Source: Marinobacter sp. LQ44 (GTDB lineage Bacteria > Pseudomonadota > Gammaproteobacteria > Pseudomonadales > Oleiphilaceae). From it: a stretch of 64,000 nucleotides of DNA. The DNA is taken from contig NZ_CP014754.1 of NCBI RefSeq assembly GCF_001447155.2, positions 1,736,001 to 1,800,000 of the forward strand. Reading direction: 5' to 3'. Shown here piece after piece: positions 37,258 to 47,114 of the stretch. The first letter of the stretch is position 1, and each line of letters begins with the position of its first letter. Below the pieces are notes generated by a model. That model had not been told where the DNA came from and made no database searches. It worked only from the letters and a program-made list of their open reading frames with translations. A program made the translations under genes and the position numbers.

Positions 37258-38850
37258 TTAACCGAACTGGTTCATGGTGTTGTCTTTACCACCGGCCTTC
37301 AGAGCCGCTTCACCAGCGAAGAACTCTTTGTGGTCATCACCGATGTTGGAACCGGCCATGTCCTGGTGCTTCACAGTGGCGATGCCCTGACGGATTTCCT
37401 TGCGCTGAACACCTTCAACGTACGCCAGCATGCCTTCGTCACCGAAGTAGCCCTTGGCCAGGTTGTCGGTAGACAGAGCCGCAGTATGGTACGTCGGCAG
37501 GGTGATCAGGTGGTGGAACACACCCGCTTCACGGGACGCATCACGCTGGAAGTTACGGCACCACTCGTCAGCCAGCTGGCCCAGCTCAGTGTTGTCGTAC
37601 TCGGCGCTCATCAGCTTGGCGCGGTCGTAAGCAGATACATCCTTGCCTTCTTCCTTCATGGCATCGAATACCTGCTGACGGAAGTTCAGGGTCCAGTTGA
37701 AGGACGGGCTGTTGTTGTAAACCAGCTTGGCGTCGGGCACTACTTCCTTGATGCGGTTAACCATGGCAGCGATCTGACCAACGTGCGGCTTCTCGGTCTC
37801 AATCCACAGCATGTCTGCACCGTTCTGCAGGCTGGTGATACAGTCCAGAACAACACGATCTTCGCCGGAGCCAGGCTTGAAGCAGAACAGGCCAGAGGCC
37901 AGACGCTTCGGCTTCAGCAGCTTGCCGTTAGACTTGATCACAACGTCGCCGTTTTCGATCTGGGAAGCGTCTTCGATGTACTCGCCGTCCAGGAAGCTGT
38001 TGTACTGGTCACCCAGGTCACCCGGCTCGTTGGTTACAGCGATCTGCTTGGTCAGGCCAGCACCCAGGGAGTCAGTACGGGCAACGATCACGCCGTCGTC
38101 CACACCCAGCTCCAGGAACGCCAGACGAACTGCGTTGATCTTGGACAGGAAGTCGGCGTGGGGAACGGTTACTTTACCGTCCTGGTGGCCACACTGCTTC
38201 TCGTCGGATACCTGGTTCTCGATCTGGATACAGCAAGCACCGGCTTCGATCATCTGCTTGGCCAGCAGGTAGGTCGCTTCGGCGTTACCGAAACCAGCGT
38301 CGATGTCGGCAATGATCGGCACAACGTGAGTTTCGTGATTGTCGATCTGCTTGATCAGCTCAGCCGCCTTGGCGCTGTCGCCGGCGTTTTCAGCTTCTTC
38401 CAGGGCACGGAACAGGTGGTTCAGTTCCCATGCGTCAGCCTGGCGCAGGAAGGTGTACAGTTCTTCGATCAGACCAGAAACCGCAGTCTTCTCGTGCATG
38501 GACTGGTCAGGCAGCGGGCCGAACTCGGAACGCAGGGCAGCAACCATCCAGCCAGACAGGTACAGGTAACGACGCTTGGTGGTACCGAAGTGCTTCTTGA
38601 TGGAGATCAGCTTCTGCTGGCCGATGAAACCGTGCCAGCAACCCAGAGACTGGGTGTACTGGGAAGAATCGGCGTCGTAAGCAGCCATGTCTTCGCGCAT
38701 GATCTTGGCGGTGTACTTGGCGATGTCCAGACCAGTCTTGAATTTGTTCTGGGCGCGCATGCGGGCAGCGTGCTTCGGGTTGATAGCATTCCAGGTCGGG
38801 TTCTGCTTCAGGATGGAAGCAATCTGGTCGACGTCTTGTGCGTAGGGCAT
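37258..38850 (-). CDS. aceA: isocitrate lyase
   Basis: The 530-residue enzyme splits isocitrate to glyoxylate and succinate in the glyoxylate shunt. ATG at 38850 is chosen because AAGGATAG precedes it. The active-site loop reads EKQCGH, with the catalytic Cys, in place of the KKCGH of E. coli; this and the length fit the longer Pseudomonas-type lyase. Mg ligands lie in IADIDAGFG, and NNSPSFNWT is conserved. Confidence 0.95.
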   Translation of the reverse strand: MPYAQDVDQIASILKQNPTWNAINPKHAARMRAQNKFKTGLDIAKYTAKIMREDMAAYDADSSQYTQSLGCWHGFIGQQKLISIKKHFGTTKRRYLYLSGWMVAALRSEFGPLPDQSMHEKTAVSGLIEELYTFLRQADAWELNHLFRALEEAENAGDSAKAAELIKQIDNHETHVVPIIADIDAGFGNAEATYLLAKQMIEAGACCIQIENQVSDEKQCGHQDGKVTVPHADFLSKINAVRLAFLELGVDDGVIVARTDSLGAGLTKQIAVTNEPGDLGDQYNSFLDGEYIEDASQIENGDVVIKSNGKLLKPKRLASGLFCFKPGSGEDRVVLDCITSLQNGADMLWIETEKPHVGQIAAMVNRIKEVVPDAKLVYNNSPSFNWTLNFRQQVFDAMKEEGKDVSAYDRAKLMSAEYDNTELGQLADEWCRNFQRDASREAGVFHHLITLPTYHTAALSTDNLAKGYFGDEGMLAYVEGVQRKEIRQGIATVKHQDMAGSNIGDDHKEFFAGEAALKAGGKDNTMNQFG

Positions 38851-39159
38851 GGTCTCTATCCTTTCTACGTTAGTGTTCAAAAGGGTCGGAAACGCTGCTG
38901 CCAGCAGCCTCCGGAGCCAACCGCCTGCTCATACAACCCGGCAGGGGATGACGTTGGGCGTAACTTTAGTGCTTTCCGATTTATAATTGAAATTTATATG
39001 GTGTATTTTCGGCATTTTTCTGGTGAATACCAAAAATGGATAAGCCGGTAGACCAGAGCCGTTCTTGAGCCCGGTCATTTTGGCCACGCTATAACATGCT
39101 ATGATTCAGCCACTTGATTAATATCACGCCCCGGCGACGACGGGTAACAGAGGTATCCG
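38851..39159. other. divergent promoter region of aceA and the DUF1538 gene
   Basis: This 309-base gap has an AT-rich patch at about 38975-39035, suitable for the aceA promoter, and a second AT-rich stretch around 39085-39125 before the DUF1538 gene. I cannot assign hexamers with confidence and see no gene. Confidence 0.4.
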
Positions 39160-40647
39160 GTGTTCTACATCCGCGCTTTCGGCCACTCGCTGCTGCACGC
39201 ACTGAAGAATCTGTTTCCGATTATTGCGGTGGTTGTGTTCTTCCAGTTGGTCGTACTTCAGCAGATGCCGGACAATACACTCAGCATGGCCATTGGCCTG
39301 CTGATTGTTGCTGCCGGTGTCGCCCTGTTCCTTCAGGGCCTTGAGCTGTCTATTTTCCCGGTGGGCAAAAGCCTGTCCAACCAGTTTGCCAAGCGGGGGT
39401 CGGTACCTATCCTGCTCTCGTTTGGTTTCGCCATGGGTTTCTCCGCCGTGGTGGCAGAGCCCGCCCTGATTGCCGTAGCCCAACAGGCCCAGGAGATCAG
39501 CGAAGGCAAGATTGACGCTCTCACCCTCCGGCTTCTGGTCGCCACGTCGGTTGGCGTGGTGATCGCCCTCGGCGTGTTCCGGACCATCTTCGGCTACCCG
39601 CTGCACTGGTTCATGATCATCGGTTACATCACCGTGGTCATCGTCACCTGGTTCGCTCCGGAAGAAATTGTCGGGCTGGCCTACGACTCCGGTGGAGTCA
39701 CCACCAACATTGTTACCGTGCCGCTTATTGCTGCCCTGGGCATCGGCCTGGCCGCTTCCATTCGGGGCCGCAATCCGCTCACCGATGGCTTTGGCCTGGT
39801 GGCCCTGGCGGTCATGGTGCCAATGATTACCGTGCAACTTTACGGCATCGTGGTTTACAGCGGCGGCGTATCCGACGAAGCGGGCCCCATGCTCCTGCAG
39901 GACGAAGGCGAAGCCATCTCCGGCGCCCTGAAAATGCTGTTGGAGCTGGCGGAGATGTTCCGGGACGTGCTGCCCATCATCCTGACCATTCTGTTCTTCC
40001 AGTACATCGTCCTGCGCCGGGGCTTGTCCAATCCGCCGAAGATCCTGTTCGGATTTTTGTTGGTTATTCTGGGCCTGTATGCCTTTGTCGTCGGCCTCAA
40101 GATGGGCCTGTTCCCGATTGGCACCAGCATGGCGGAGCAGCTGATTGAGCTCGAGAGGTTCGGCTTCATCTATCTGTTCGCCTTTATGATCGGATTTGCC
40201 ACCACCATGGCCGAGCCGGCCCTGCTCGCTGTGGGCAAGCAGGCCGAAGAGGCCGCCTCCGGGCGGATCAACGGTAATGCCATTCGCATTCTGGTTGCCC
40301 TGGGCGTGGCCGTTGGCATCAGCATCGGGGTGCACCGGATCATTGTTGGCGGCTCCATGCATTACTACATTATGGGTGGCTACACGGTAGTCATCATCCT
40401 GACCGCCCTGGCCCCGAAATATATCGTGGCCCTGGCCTACGATCTGGGCGGGGTGACCACCTCCGAGGTGACCGTGCCCCTGGTGACCGCCCTCGGCATT
40501 GGCCTGGCCACCAATATCGAGGGCCGGAGTGTGTTGATTGATGGCTTCGGCCTGATTGCTTTCGCTTCTATCTTTCCTATTGTTACGGTGATGCTCTACG
40601 CCATTGTCATGCAATGGCTGACAGACCGCAGAGAGGTGCGACCATGA
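39160..40647 (+). CDS. double DUF1538 membrane protein (UmpAB-like transporter)
   Basis: The 495-residue protein contains two homologous membrane halves (about 1-235 and 260-495), each with FPIIAVVVFF- or LPIILTILFF-type starts, a hydrophobic AEPAL motif (VVAEPALIAVAQQA and TMAEPALLAVGKQA) and AYDSGGVTT or AYDLGGVTT. This is DUF1538 duplicated in one chain. DUF1538 pairs (UmpA/UmpB) have been linked to Na+ or H+ exchange. Its stop overlaps the next gene (ATGA), a PII-like regulator, which supports regulated transport. Confidence 0.85.
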   Translation: MFYIRAFGHSLLHALKNLFPIIAVVVFFQLVVLQQMPDNTLSMAIGLLIVAAGVALFLQGLELSIFPVGKSLSNQFAKRGSVPILLSFGFAMGFSAVVAEPALIAVAQQAQEISEGKIDALTLRLLVATSVGVVIALGVFRTIFGYPLHWFMIIGYITVVIVTWFAPEEIVGLAYDSGGVTTNIVTVPLIAALGIGLAASIRGRNPLTDGFGLVALAVMVPMITVQLYGIVVYSGGVSDEAGPMLLQDEGEAISGALKMLLELAEMFRDVLPIILTILFFQYIVLRRGLSNPPKILFGFLLVILGLYAFVVGLKMGLFPIGTSMAEQLIELERFGFIYLFAFMIGFATTMAEPALLAVGKQAEEAASGRINGNAIRILVALGVAVGISIGVHRIIVGGSMHYYIMGGYTVVIILTALAPKYIVALAYDLGGVTTSEVTVPLVTALGIGLATNIEGRSVLIDGFGLIAFASIFPIVTVMLYAIVMQWLTDRREVRP

Positions 40648-40994
40648 AATTTTCCGTTCTCGTAGCCATTGTTCCGGAAGACCAGGAACAGGAATGCATA
40701 GATGCCGCCCGCGATCTGGGCGCCGGCGGCATTACCGTGCTTTCCGGCCGGGGCATCAGCAACACGGCCAAGAAGACCTTCTTTGGCCTGACCTACGACG
40801 GCAGCCAGAGTGTGCTGGTGATGGTTCTGGAAAAGGGCCTGTCCTTGCAGATACTCAAATCCATTCAAAAACTTTTGATGCCGGCGGAAAACGATTCCCA
40901 GGGACTGGTATTCACCCTGCCGCTGGAACACCTGGGCGGCATTGATATGTCCCAGTTCCAGAAGTTTGAACAGCATCTGAAAGAAAATATCTAA
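40644..40994 (+). CDS. PII-like signalling protein
   Basis: The 116-residue protein has the PII ferredoxin-like fold pattern: MKFSVLVAIVPEDQEQ, GAGGITVLSGRG and SVLVMVLEKGLSLQILKSIQ. The canonical GlnB/GlnK uridylylated T-loop Tyr motif is absent, so it belongs to the PII-like group that binds nucleotides or other small ligands and controls neighbouring transporters. It overlaps the DUF1538 gene by 4 bases. Confidence 0.85.
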   Translation: MKFSVLVAIVPEDQEQECIDAARDLGAGGITVLSGRGISNTAKKTFFGLTYDGSQSVLVMVLEKGLSLQILKSIQKLLMPAENDSQGLVFTLPLEHLGGIDMSQFQKFEQHLKENI

Positions 40995-41006
40995 GGAGCA
41001 CCGGAG

Positions 41007-41396
41007 ATGAAACTGGTCAAAGAGGTCATGGTTACCGACGTGGTTTGTGTTTCCCCCTTCGCCAAGCTGCGGGAAGCCCTGAGCCTGATGAAGAAGCATA
41101 ATGTGAAATCCCTGGTGGTCGAGAAACAGCACCCAAATGATGCCTACGGCCTGATTACCTACACCAATGTGCTCAAGACCGTTGTTGCCGAAGAAGGTGA
41201 CATTGACCTGCTGAACGTTTACGACGCCTGCGCTAAGCCGGCAATCTCGGTCGGGAAAAGTCTCGCTGTTCGCCAGGTCGCCAGCCTGATGACCGAACAC
41301 CGGGTAAAACGCATCCTGGTACTGGAGGACAATGACCTGCTGGGCTTTGTCACCATGGACGACATTATGGCGGTGTTGCTTGAGCAGGTTGAGTAA
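41007..41396 (+). CDS. CBS-domain protein
   Basis: The 129-residue protein consists of two CBS motifs (VKEVMVTDVVCVSPFAKL, then a second with VRQVASLMTEHRVKRILVLE and GFVTMDDIM). Paired CBS motifs bind adenine nucleotides and regulate partner proteins. AAGGAGC precedes the start. It is in line with the PII-like and antiporter genes, so it probably senses energy state for them. Confidence 0.9.
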   Translation: MKLVKEVMVTDVVCVSPFAKLREALSLMKKHNVKSLVVEKQHPNDAYGLITYTNVLKTVVAEEGDIDLLNVYDACAKPAISVGKSLAVRQVASLMTEHRVKRILVLEDNDLLGFVTMDDIMAVLLEQVE

Positions 41397-41410
41397 CCGG
41401 TCCCCTTACT

Positions 41411-43399
41411 ATGGCTGAACACGCTCTGACACAACTTCTGATGCTACTTGGAGCCACCGTTACGGTGGTTCTTCTTTTTCAGAAATTGAGGATTCCGCCA
41501 AGCCTGGCCTATCTCGCCGTTGGGGTAGCATTGGGAGCCAATACGGCTGGGCCCGTTGTATCTGAACATTACATCCGGATTATTGCCGAGTATGGCATCG
41601 TCTTTCTTTTGTTCACCATTGGCCTCAGCTATTCCGTGAGCCAGATATACGCATTGAGGCACACCATTCTCAGCCTGGGCACAGCACAGGTTGTCCTGAC
41701 AACGATTATTGTTGGCCTGGCCGCATGGCTAATCGGCGTTCCGGCCGCTGCCGCCTTCGTTATCGGGGCCGTGTTCGCCCAGTCTTCGAGCACCATCATT
41801 ATTCGCCAGTTAACCGATCAAAACGAAGCTCAGTCCCGACACGGCAGGCTGGGGATAACCCTATCAGTGTTTCAGGATATTACGGCTGTTCCATTTATCG
41901 TCATTATTCCTGTACTGGGAGTGGCAGCGGCCCATCAAATCACTGGCGAACTCGGGCTCGCCCTGCTCAAGGCCGGCATTGCACTTGTGCTGGTACTGAT
42001 TGTTGGGCGATATCTGCTAAAGCCACTGTTTCATCTGGTAGCGGAGAGACGCTCAGCGGAACTCTTCACACTCACCGTGCTTTTCGTATCGCTACTCGCA
42101 GCCTGGACTACAGAAGCATTGGGTTTATCCATGGCCTTTGGCGCGTTTCTTGCGGGGATGATCCTGGCTGACACCGAATTCAAACATCAAGTCGATGCCA
42201 CCATCCGCCCCTTCAGAGATGTTCTTGTAGGGCTGTTCTTCGTTAGCGTCGGGATGCTTTTTAACCCTGAGGTATTGCTTGAGATCTGGCCAGAGGCACT
42301 GGTAGGCGCCAGTTTTCTGATCATTACCAAGCTGCTCATCGTGACAATCATTACCCGCCTATCCGGAATCGATTTAGCAACGGCCTTCCGGACTGGGATT
42401 GTGCTCTCGGTGGGTGGTGAGTTCGGGTTTGCCTTGCTGACCATCGGAATAGAGAGCGGAACCATAGGCGGATTAATTGCACAGACAGTTCTTATGTCTG
42501 TTCTAATCTCAATGCTTATAAGTCCATTCCTGATGCACCACAGCGACTATTTAGCCAACCGTCTGTTTGTTCAGAAATCCAAAGTGGACAATCAAGAACT
42601 GATGGGAACCGGGCAACCATCCGATCTTGGCGACCACGTGATCATTTGCGGATACGGCCGAACCGGGCAAGTGGTGGGCGCCTTTCTGGAAAAGGAGGGC
42701 ATCCCCTTTCTGGGCCTTGAGCTTGATCCCAGTATCGTTCAGGAAGCGCGCCTCGCCGGCCATGCCGTTTACTGCGCCGATGGTGCTAACAGGGAAGTTC
42801 TTGAGAATGCAGGGCTAGCCAGTACTTCGATTTTAATCATCACCCACAATGATCTCGCTTCCTCATTACAGACACTTCGGATAGTTCAATCTATCAGACC
42901 AGACCTCAAAACCATCGTACGAACCAATAACGATCGCTTTGAACAGGAGTTGCGAAACGCCGGTGCCACGGAAGTTATACCGGAAACGCTTGAAACCGGC
43001 CTGCTGATTGCCTCTCACCTTTTGCTCTCGCTTAAAGTACCGGGAAGGAAGGTAGCCCGCTATCTCGCGGATCAAAGGCGGAAGAGGTACCCGATGCTTA
43101 AAGAAATTTTCCGAAGCGACGTCGACACACTTCTGGATGAGAACCCGGATGCCGAGATACTGCACGCAATACGCGTTTTTGAAGGGGATCCCGGAGTCAA
43201 CAAAACCATTGAGCAGCTTATCGCCCCATACAGCCGAATTGCGGTCTCCGCCCTTGTCAGAAACAACAATCGGGTAAAAGATCCAGAGTCGGATATCCGC
43301 CTGACCTCTGACGATGTTTTAGTAGTTCTCGGGCCCCAATCGGAAATTGATAGCCTTCAGCTAGAAATGACCGGTATTGAGCCAACCAGGGGAGCATAA
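41411..43399 (+). CDS. Kef-type cation:proton antiporter with RCK domains
   Basis: The 662-residue protein has an N-terminal CPA2 exchanger domain (about 1-380, with 12 or so spans; VGGEFGFALLTIG), an RCK_N nucleotide-binding domain starting HVIICGYGRTGQVVGAFLE (about 405) and an RCK_C domain at the end (570-660). It resembles KefB/KefC/YbaL proteins that move K+ or Na+ against protons. Base composition is less GC-rich than the neighbours, and the ribosome site is weak, which may indicate separate acquisition. It is followed by a convergent PII-like gene. Confidence 0.92.
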   Translation: MAEHALTQLLMLLGATVTVVLLFQKLRIPPSLAYLAVGVALGANTAGPVVSEHYIRIIAEYGIVFLLFTIGLSYSVSQIYALRHTILSLGTAQVVLTTIIVGLAAWLIGVPAAAAFVIGAVFAQSSSTIIIRQLTDQNEAQSRHGRLGITLSVFQDITAVPFIVIIPVLGVAAAHQITGELGLALLKAGIALVLVLIVGRYLLKPLFHLVAERRSAELFTLTVLFVSLLAAWTTEALGLSMAFGAFLAGMILADTEFKHQVDATIRPFRDVLVGLFFVSVGMLFNPEVLLEIWPEALVGASFLIITKLLIVTIITRLSGIDLATAFRTGIVLSVGGEFGFALLTIGIESGTIGGLIAQTVLMSVLISMLISPFLMHHSDYLANRLFVQKSKVDNQELMGTGQPSDLGDHVIICGYGRTGQVVGAFLEKEGIPFLGLELDPSIVQEARLAGHAVYCADGANREVLENAGLASTSILIITHNDLASSLQTLRIVQSIRPDLKTIVRTNNDRFEQELRNAGATEVIPETLETGLLIASHLLLSLKVPGRKVARYLADQRRKRYPMLKEIFRSDVDTLLDENPDAEILHAIRVFEGDPGVNKTIEQLIAPYSRIAVSALVRNNNRVKDPESDIRLTSDDVLVVLGPQSEIDSLQLEMTGIEPTRGA

Positions 43400-43418
43400 G
43401 GCTGGCTCAGTGAAGATT

Positions 43419-43760
43419 TTATTTGGGCTGTTGACGGAGAAACTCAATGTGCTCCTTCAAGCCAACGGCCTGGGCAACGTCCAACTCAATTGCGATCCCC
43501 GTCTCTTTCGATTCATCAAGTTTGCCCGCGGCACAGACAGCATCAAGGACCCGCCGCGAGCGGCTGGCCTCAACCAGGATCAAAACAACACTTCGGGCTC
43601 CCATAAACTCGAAACCAAAGAACGTGTAATGAGGCTTGTGACCTCGTCCTTGCGCATTATTGATGATAGTGGCACCCGTTGCACCAGCATCTCGAGCCGC
43701 ATCAAGCACAATGTCCGTCCGTTCTTGGTCAACGAAAACCATAATCAATTTGAAATCCAT
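43419..43760 (-). CDS. second PII-like protein
   Basis: The 113-residue protein begins MDFKLIMVFVDQERTD and shows the PII-like fold (DAGATGATIINNAQGRG, SVVLILVEASRSRRVLDAV). A perfect AAGGAGG ribosome site precedes the ATG. It lacks the GlnB T-loop motif. It converges with the Kef-type antiporter gene and lies ahead of the CASTOR/POLLUX-type channel gene on the same strand. Confidence 0.85.
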   Translation of the reverse strand: MDFKLIMVFVDQERTDIVLDAARDAGATGATIINNAQGRGHKPHYTFFGFEFMGARSVVLILVEASRSRRVLDAVCAAGKLDESKETGIAIELDVAQAVGLKEHIEFLRQQPK

Positions 43761-43849
43761 GCTGCCTCCTTAATTCCCTTCCAGAACACCGATACTTTAC
43801 CACCAGCCACCGACTATCCCATTAAAGATGGGACCAAGACTGATCTTGC

Positions 43850-45793
43850 TCAATTTAAAGCCAACACAACAATCTGATCCCGCTCTGCCAATGCCAACCA
43901 CTCGCTCCGGGGAGGGTTGAGCTGCAGGTGCCGCCCCAATTCATTCGCCTTTGCCCGATATACGCCAAGCGCGATCTCACCGCCGGCGGCAACAATTTTT
44001 TCAAGCAGCTGGAAATCCGCGCTCGCAGGTAACGGGTAATCGTGGGGATCGCGGAACTGAATCTCGGCGCCACCCACAGTAAATAACTCATCCAACACTA
44101 CCCTGAGTTCGCGACGCAGGGCTACCTGAGCCAGAACGTGGCTCAGGATCATCGGGCTGATCAGCATCTCACTCTGGTGGCCATAGAGCAGCTGGCGGTT
44201 GTCGGGATCACTCAACTCCATAATTACCTGCGGGCGCCGGGGTGCCTCGGCCAGAATGTCTTCCAGCTGCAGGTAGCCAACCATGGCCCGGGCATCGGCC
44301 TCTTCCCCGGAACCAAGGCGGTCACTGCTCAGTAGCATGACCGTATCATAGCTGGCGGGGTTCAGCTTTCGCAGATCGTCTTCCACCATGTAGTCAGCTT
44401 CCAGCAATTGACCGTTGATGGCTTCAAGATCAACGCCATAACGGGCAATTTCCCGCTGGCGTTCTTTTAACGGGGTGGCCGACACCATATCCAGCATGAA
44501 ATTGCGCCCTTTATAGCTGCTAAACTCAGCCGCCAGGCTGGGTACCCGGCGGTTCCAGCCCAACACCAGCACCCTATGAGCATCCGAACGGCCAGTTGCG
44601 TGGGGCTGCGCGGCGCTCCTTGCAATAACTGGCAACGGTTCGGCTTTCGGGTCTGCGCCCGTATGTTCGTAATCACCGGCCAACAGCACCACACGGTCTT
44701 CGCGGCGAATCATGGTTTCCGGTGACGCCAGCAAGTTGACGGTCCAACCGCTAGCAGAAGGCTGCAACAAACCAAGTACAATGGCGCGGGGGCGTTGGGC
44801 TGCCAGCTCGCCAAGGCTCAACCCTTCTGCGGTTTCACCACCCCTGACAAAAATTTCACTGCCTTCTCCGGCGGTCAGCAGTTCGTTATAAACCTCCGAA
44901 AGGTTGGGATGCAGAACGTTCTGCACCATCAACCTGCTGATGGTGACATCGCCCGCAACCACCTCAACCGCTCCCGGATAGGCGCGCTCAATCACCGACA
45001 GCTTGCGCATGTCCTGAATTTCAGCCACCACAAATGGCAAAGGCGCATTCAGATGGCGAGCCTGGGCAGCGATGGACAGCAGTGCCTTGACGGTTTCCAC
45101 ATCTGACGTCACCAAGCTTCCGGCATCGTGAACCTGGCTGGGCACAATCACTGCAGCGGCATCCAGGCAGGCTACCCGATGCAAGGCATCTGGCTGAATC
45201 GCTGAGCCACTGCGAAGAATCACCTCACGAGCCCTTCGCCCAACGCCGGGCTCGCTCCCCAACTGATGCACCTGTTCGGCACTGGCCTCCTCCGCCAGGA
45301 CCACCAGCCGTAACTTCTGTGTGTCGTGTTTCTCCAGGAAACGCTCCATCCGCCCGGTTGATCCGAACAGCTCTGCTACCAGTGGCGGCGTTTGCGCTGT
45401 CCAGCCAAGCACCACAAAATGGTTTTTGAGCGTGACCGGTGTCAGGCCTCGCTCCAGCTCCTCCATCTTGGCAATCAACCAGCGGGTGAGGATGGCCACC
45501 AGGGTACCCATAAACACTACGTAGCCCAGCAAGGTCAGCAACGTGGAGACCACCCGTTGCCAGGTACCCACATCGTCGCCCAGATAACCCGGGTCGGTCA
45601 GCCGCAGAAACGCCCACCAGACAGCCGAGCCCGGGTCGTCGAACTCTCCCCCCTGGGGCACCACAAGCATCCCGCCGATCAGCGAAATAAGCCCAATAAA
45701 GAAGCCGACAACCAGTAACTGGAATCCTGCCCCTTTGACAAGTTGGCGTTCGACAATGAACTTCAGACGGTCAACAACCCGGAATGGCAACAT
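43850..45793 (-). CDS. CASTOR/POLLUX-type ion channel
   Basis: The 647-residue protein has two N-terminal membrane spans flanking a pore segment (WWAFLRLTDPGYLGDD, without the TxGYGD K+ filter) and two tandem RCK-like domains (HFVVLGWTAQTPPLVAE at about 125 and RVLVLGWNRRVPSLAAE at about 405). This matches bacterial homologues of the plant CASTOR/POLLUX (SYM8/DMI1) channels. The ion is uncertain. AAGGA precedes the ATG. Its place next to the PII-like gene and antiporter suggests an ion-homeostasis module. Confidence 0.88.
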   Translation of the reverse strand: MLPFRVVDRLKFIVERQLVKGAGFQLLVVGFFIGLISLIGGMLVVPQGGEFDDPGSAVWWAFLRLTDPGYLGDDVGTWQRVVSTLLTLLGYVVFMGTLVAILTRWLIAKMEELERGLTPVTLKNHFVVLGWTAQTPPLVAELFGSTGRMERFLEKHDTQKLRLVVLAEEASAEQVHQLGSEPGVGRRAREVILRSGSAIQPDALHRVACLDAAAVIVPSQVHDAGSLVTSDVETVKALLSIAAQARHLNAPLPFVVAEIQDMRKLSVIERAYPGAVEVVAGDVTISRLMVQNVLHPNLSEVYNELLTAGEGSEIFVRGGETAEGLSLGELAAQRPRAIVLGLLQPSASGWTVNLLASPETMIRREDRVVLLAGDYEHTGADPKAEPLPVIARSAAQPHATGRSDAHRVLVLGWNRRVPSLAAEFSSYKGRNFMLDMVSATPLKERQREIARYGVDLEAINGQLLEADYMVEDDLRKLNPASYDTVMLLSSDRLGSGEEADARAMVGYLQLEDILAEAPRRPQVIMELSDPDNRQLLYGHQSEMLISPMILSHVLAQVALRRELRVVLDELFTVGGAEIQFRDPHDYPLPASADFQLLEKIVAAGGEIALGVYRAKANELGRHLQLNPPRSEWLALAERDQIVVLALN

Positions 45794-45867
45794 GGTGGTC
45801 CTTTTTGCGAATCGTCAGTGTTGGACATAGGATAGAACAAAGCCTGTCAGGAAGGTGACCTCAATCC

Positions 45868-47109
45868 ATGACAACAACTTCAACTCGAAGCCCTGCCTCC
45901 CGTCGGATGATCCTGGCACTGGCAATCACCCTCTCCGGCACCGCAAGCGCCAGCAATGCTCATATCCCGCAACCCTGGAGGTCCGATGCAGTGGTACTGG
46001 GCCGGGATGAAGCCTATGACACCGAGCGCTTCCTTCACGAACTGACGTTTGATCACCGTCAGGCGTTACCGACCGCCATGGACAACGGCATCCGCGGTAC
46101 CGGCGGCAGTGTCAGCAGCCGCCGGCTGTATTTCGACTTCCGCTACCGCCAGGATTTCGGGTTTCGCGATGATCAGAACGGCTTTCTGCTGGACATTCAG
46201 CGGGCGGAGGATCTGGACGGTCCCTATCAGCGGCAGTTGGTAGGCTTCCGCCAGAACATTGGCGAGCGCACAGAAGTGTGGCTGCAAGGCGATGTGTTCT
46301 CAGACAAGGCGGAATCGGACATTTATCTTAGCGCGCGCCATCACCTCGACAGCCAGAGCTGGCTGCACGCCTCTGTGATACTACCGGATTACTACTTCAA
46401 CGAAAAAACCGATACCGCCGACCGTTTCGACAAGCAGCCCCGTTCCTATTTCCTGCAGTGGCATCGCCAGGGATCATCTGCCGTGGAAGGCACGACGGTA
46501 TCGCTCAATCTGTCCCCCGATTCCCGGTTCATCAGCCAGCAGCAGGAGCTGGCCGTCAGTAACGAAACCCAGCGCGGAGCCATCAGCCATCGCCAGCAAA
46601 CCGGAGACTGGCTGATTGGGTTGCACCTGGAAGGTGAGCGCACACGGCGAGATTACACGCTACAGCGGAGCGATGAAAACAGGGCCACCGGATTCGAGCG
46701 GGATCACCTGAAGGCCCGGGGCTCCGCCACCCTGGTGCCGCACCGCCTCTCCCCCACGGTTGGAGTGGCCTGGCTGCAACTGGACGAAACCGGATATTTC
46801 GGCCGAGAGCTGAACGATGAGGGACGTATTCGGCGCCGGGAACCCACGGTCTTTGCCGAGATCACCCTGAGCGCCAGCCAGAACACCAGCATCAGCCCGG
46901 GCATTTATCTGAGTGCGCCCGAGATCCGGCAAACGTTTGAACAGGAGGAGGAACAACGCCGGCACACCGGCTTTACCGGCAAGCTGGCCGTGCCTATTGA
47001 AACCCGACTGAGCGCCAGCAACCAGGCCGTATTAACCCTGAACCCCACCTTCTACCTGCACAAATTCGGGTTTGGCGGCGGCAACCTGCAGTTGCACTGG
47101 CCGCTGTAA
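45868..47109 (+). CDS. predicted outer-membrane beta-barrel protein
   Basis: The 413-residue protein has a signal peptide ending near ASA|SNAH, then many alternating polar/hydrophobic strands with Arg, Gln and aromatic residues (LYFDFRYRQDFGFRD, ISPGIYLSAPEI, NLQLHWPL), typical of an outer-membrane barrel. No named family is recognised. It converges with the SulP gene at a 5-base gap and diverges from the channel gene. Confidence 0.7.
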   Translation: MTTTSTRSPASRRMILALAITLSGTASASNAHIPQPWRSDAVVLGRDEAYDTERFLHELTFDHRQALPTAMDNGIRGTGGSVSSRRLYFDFRYRQDFGFRDDQNGFLLDIQRAEDLDGPYQRQLVGFRQNIGERTEVWLQGDVFSDKAESDIYLSARHHLDSQSWLHASVILPDYYFNEKTDTADRFDKQPRSYFLQWHRQGSSAVEGTTVSLNLSPDSRFISQQQELAVSNETQRGAISHRQQTGDWLIGLHLEGERTRRDYTLQRSDENRATGFERDHLKARGSATLVPHRLSPTVGVAWLQLDETGYFGRELNDEGRIRRREPTVFAEITLSASQNTSISPGIYLSAPEIRQTFEQEEEQRRHTGFTGKLAVPIETRLSASNQAVLTLNPTFYLHKFGFGGGNLQLHWPL

Positions 47110-47114
47110 GCGGA

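Noticed and set aside
37330..39051. A 573-codon open frame antisense to aceA
   Set aside because: aceA is certain. The antisense frame runs on past the gene only by chance.
39124..40614. A 496-codon open frame antisense to the DUF1538 gene
   Set aside because: Its product is a string of His, Gln, Gly and Asn without structure, opposite a clear duplicated membrane protein.
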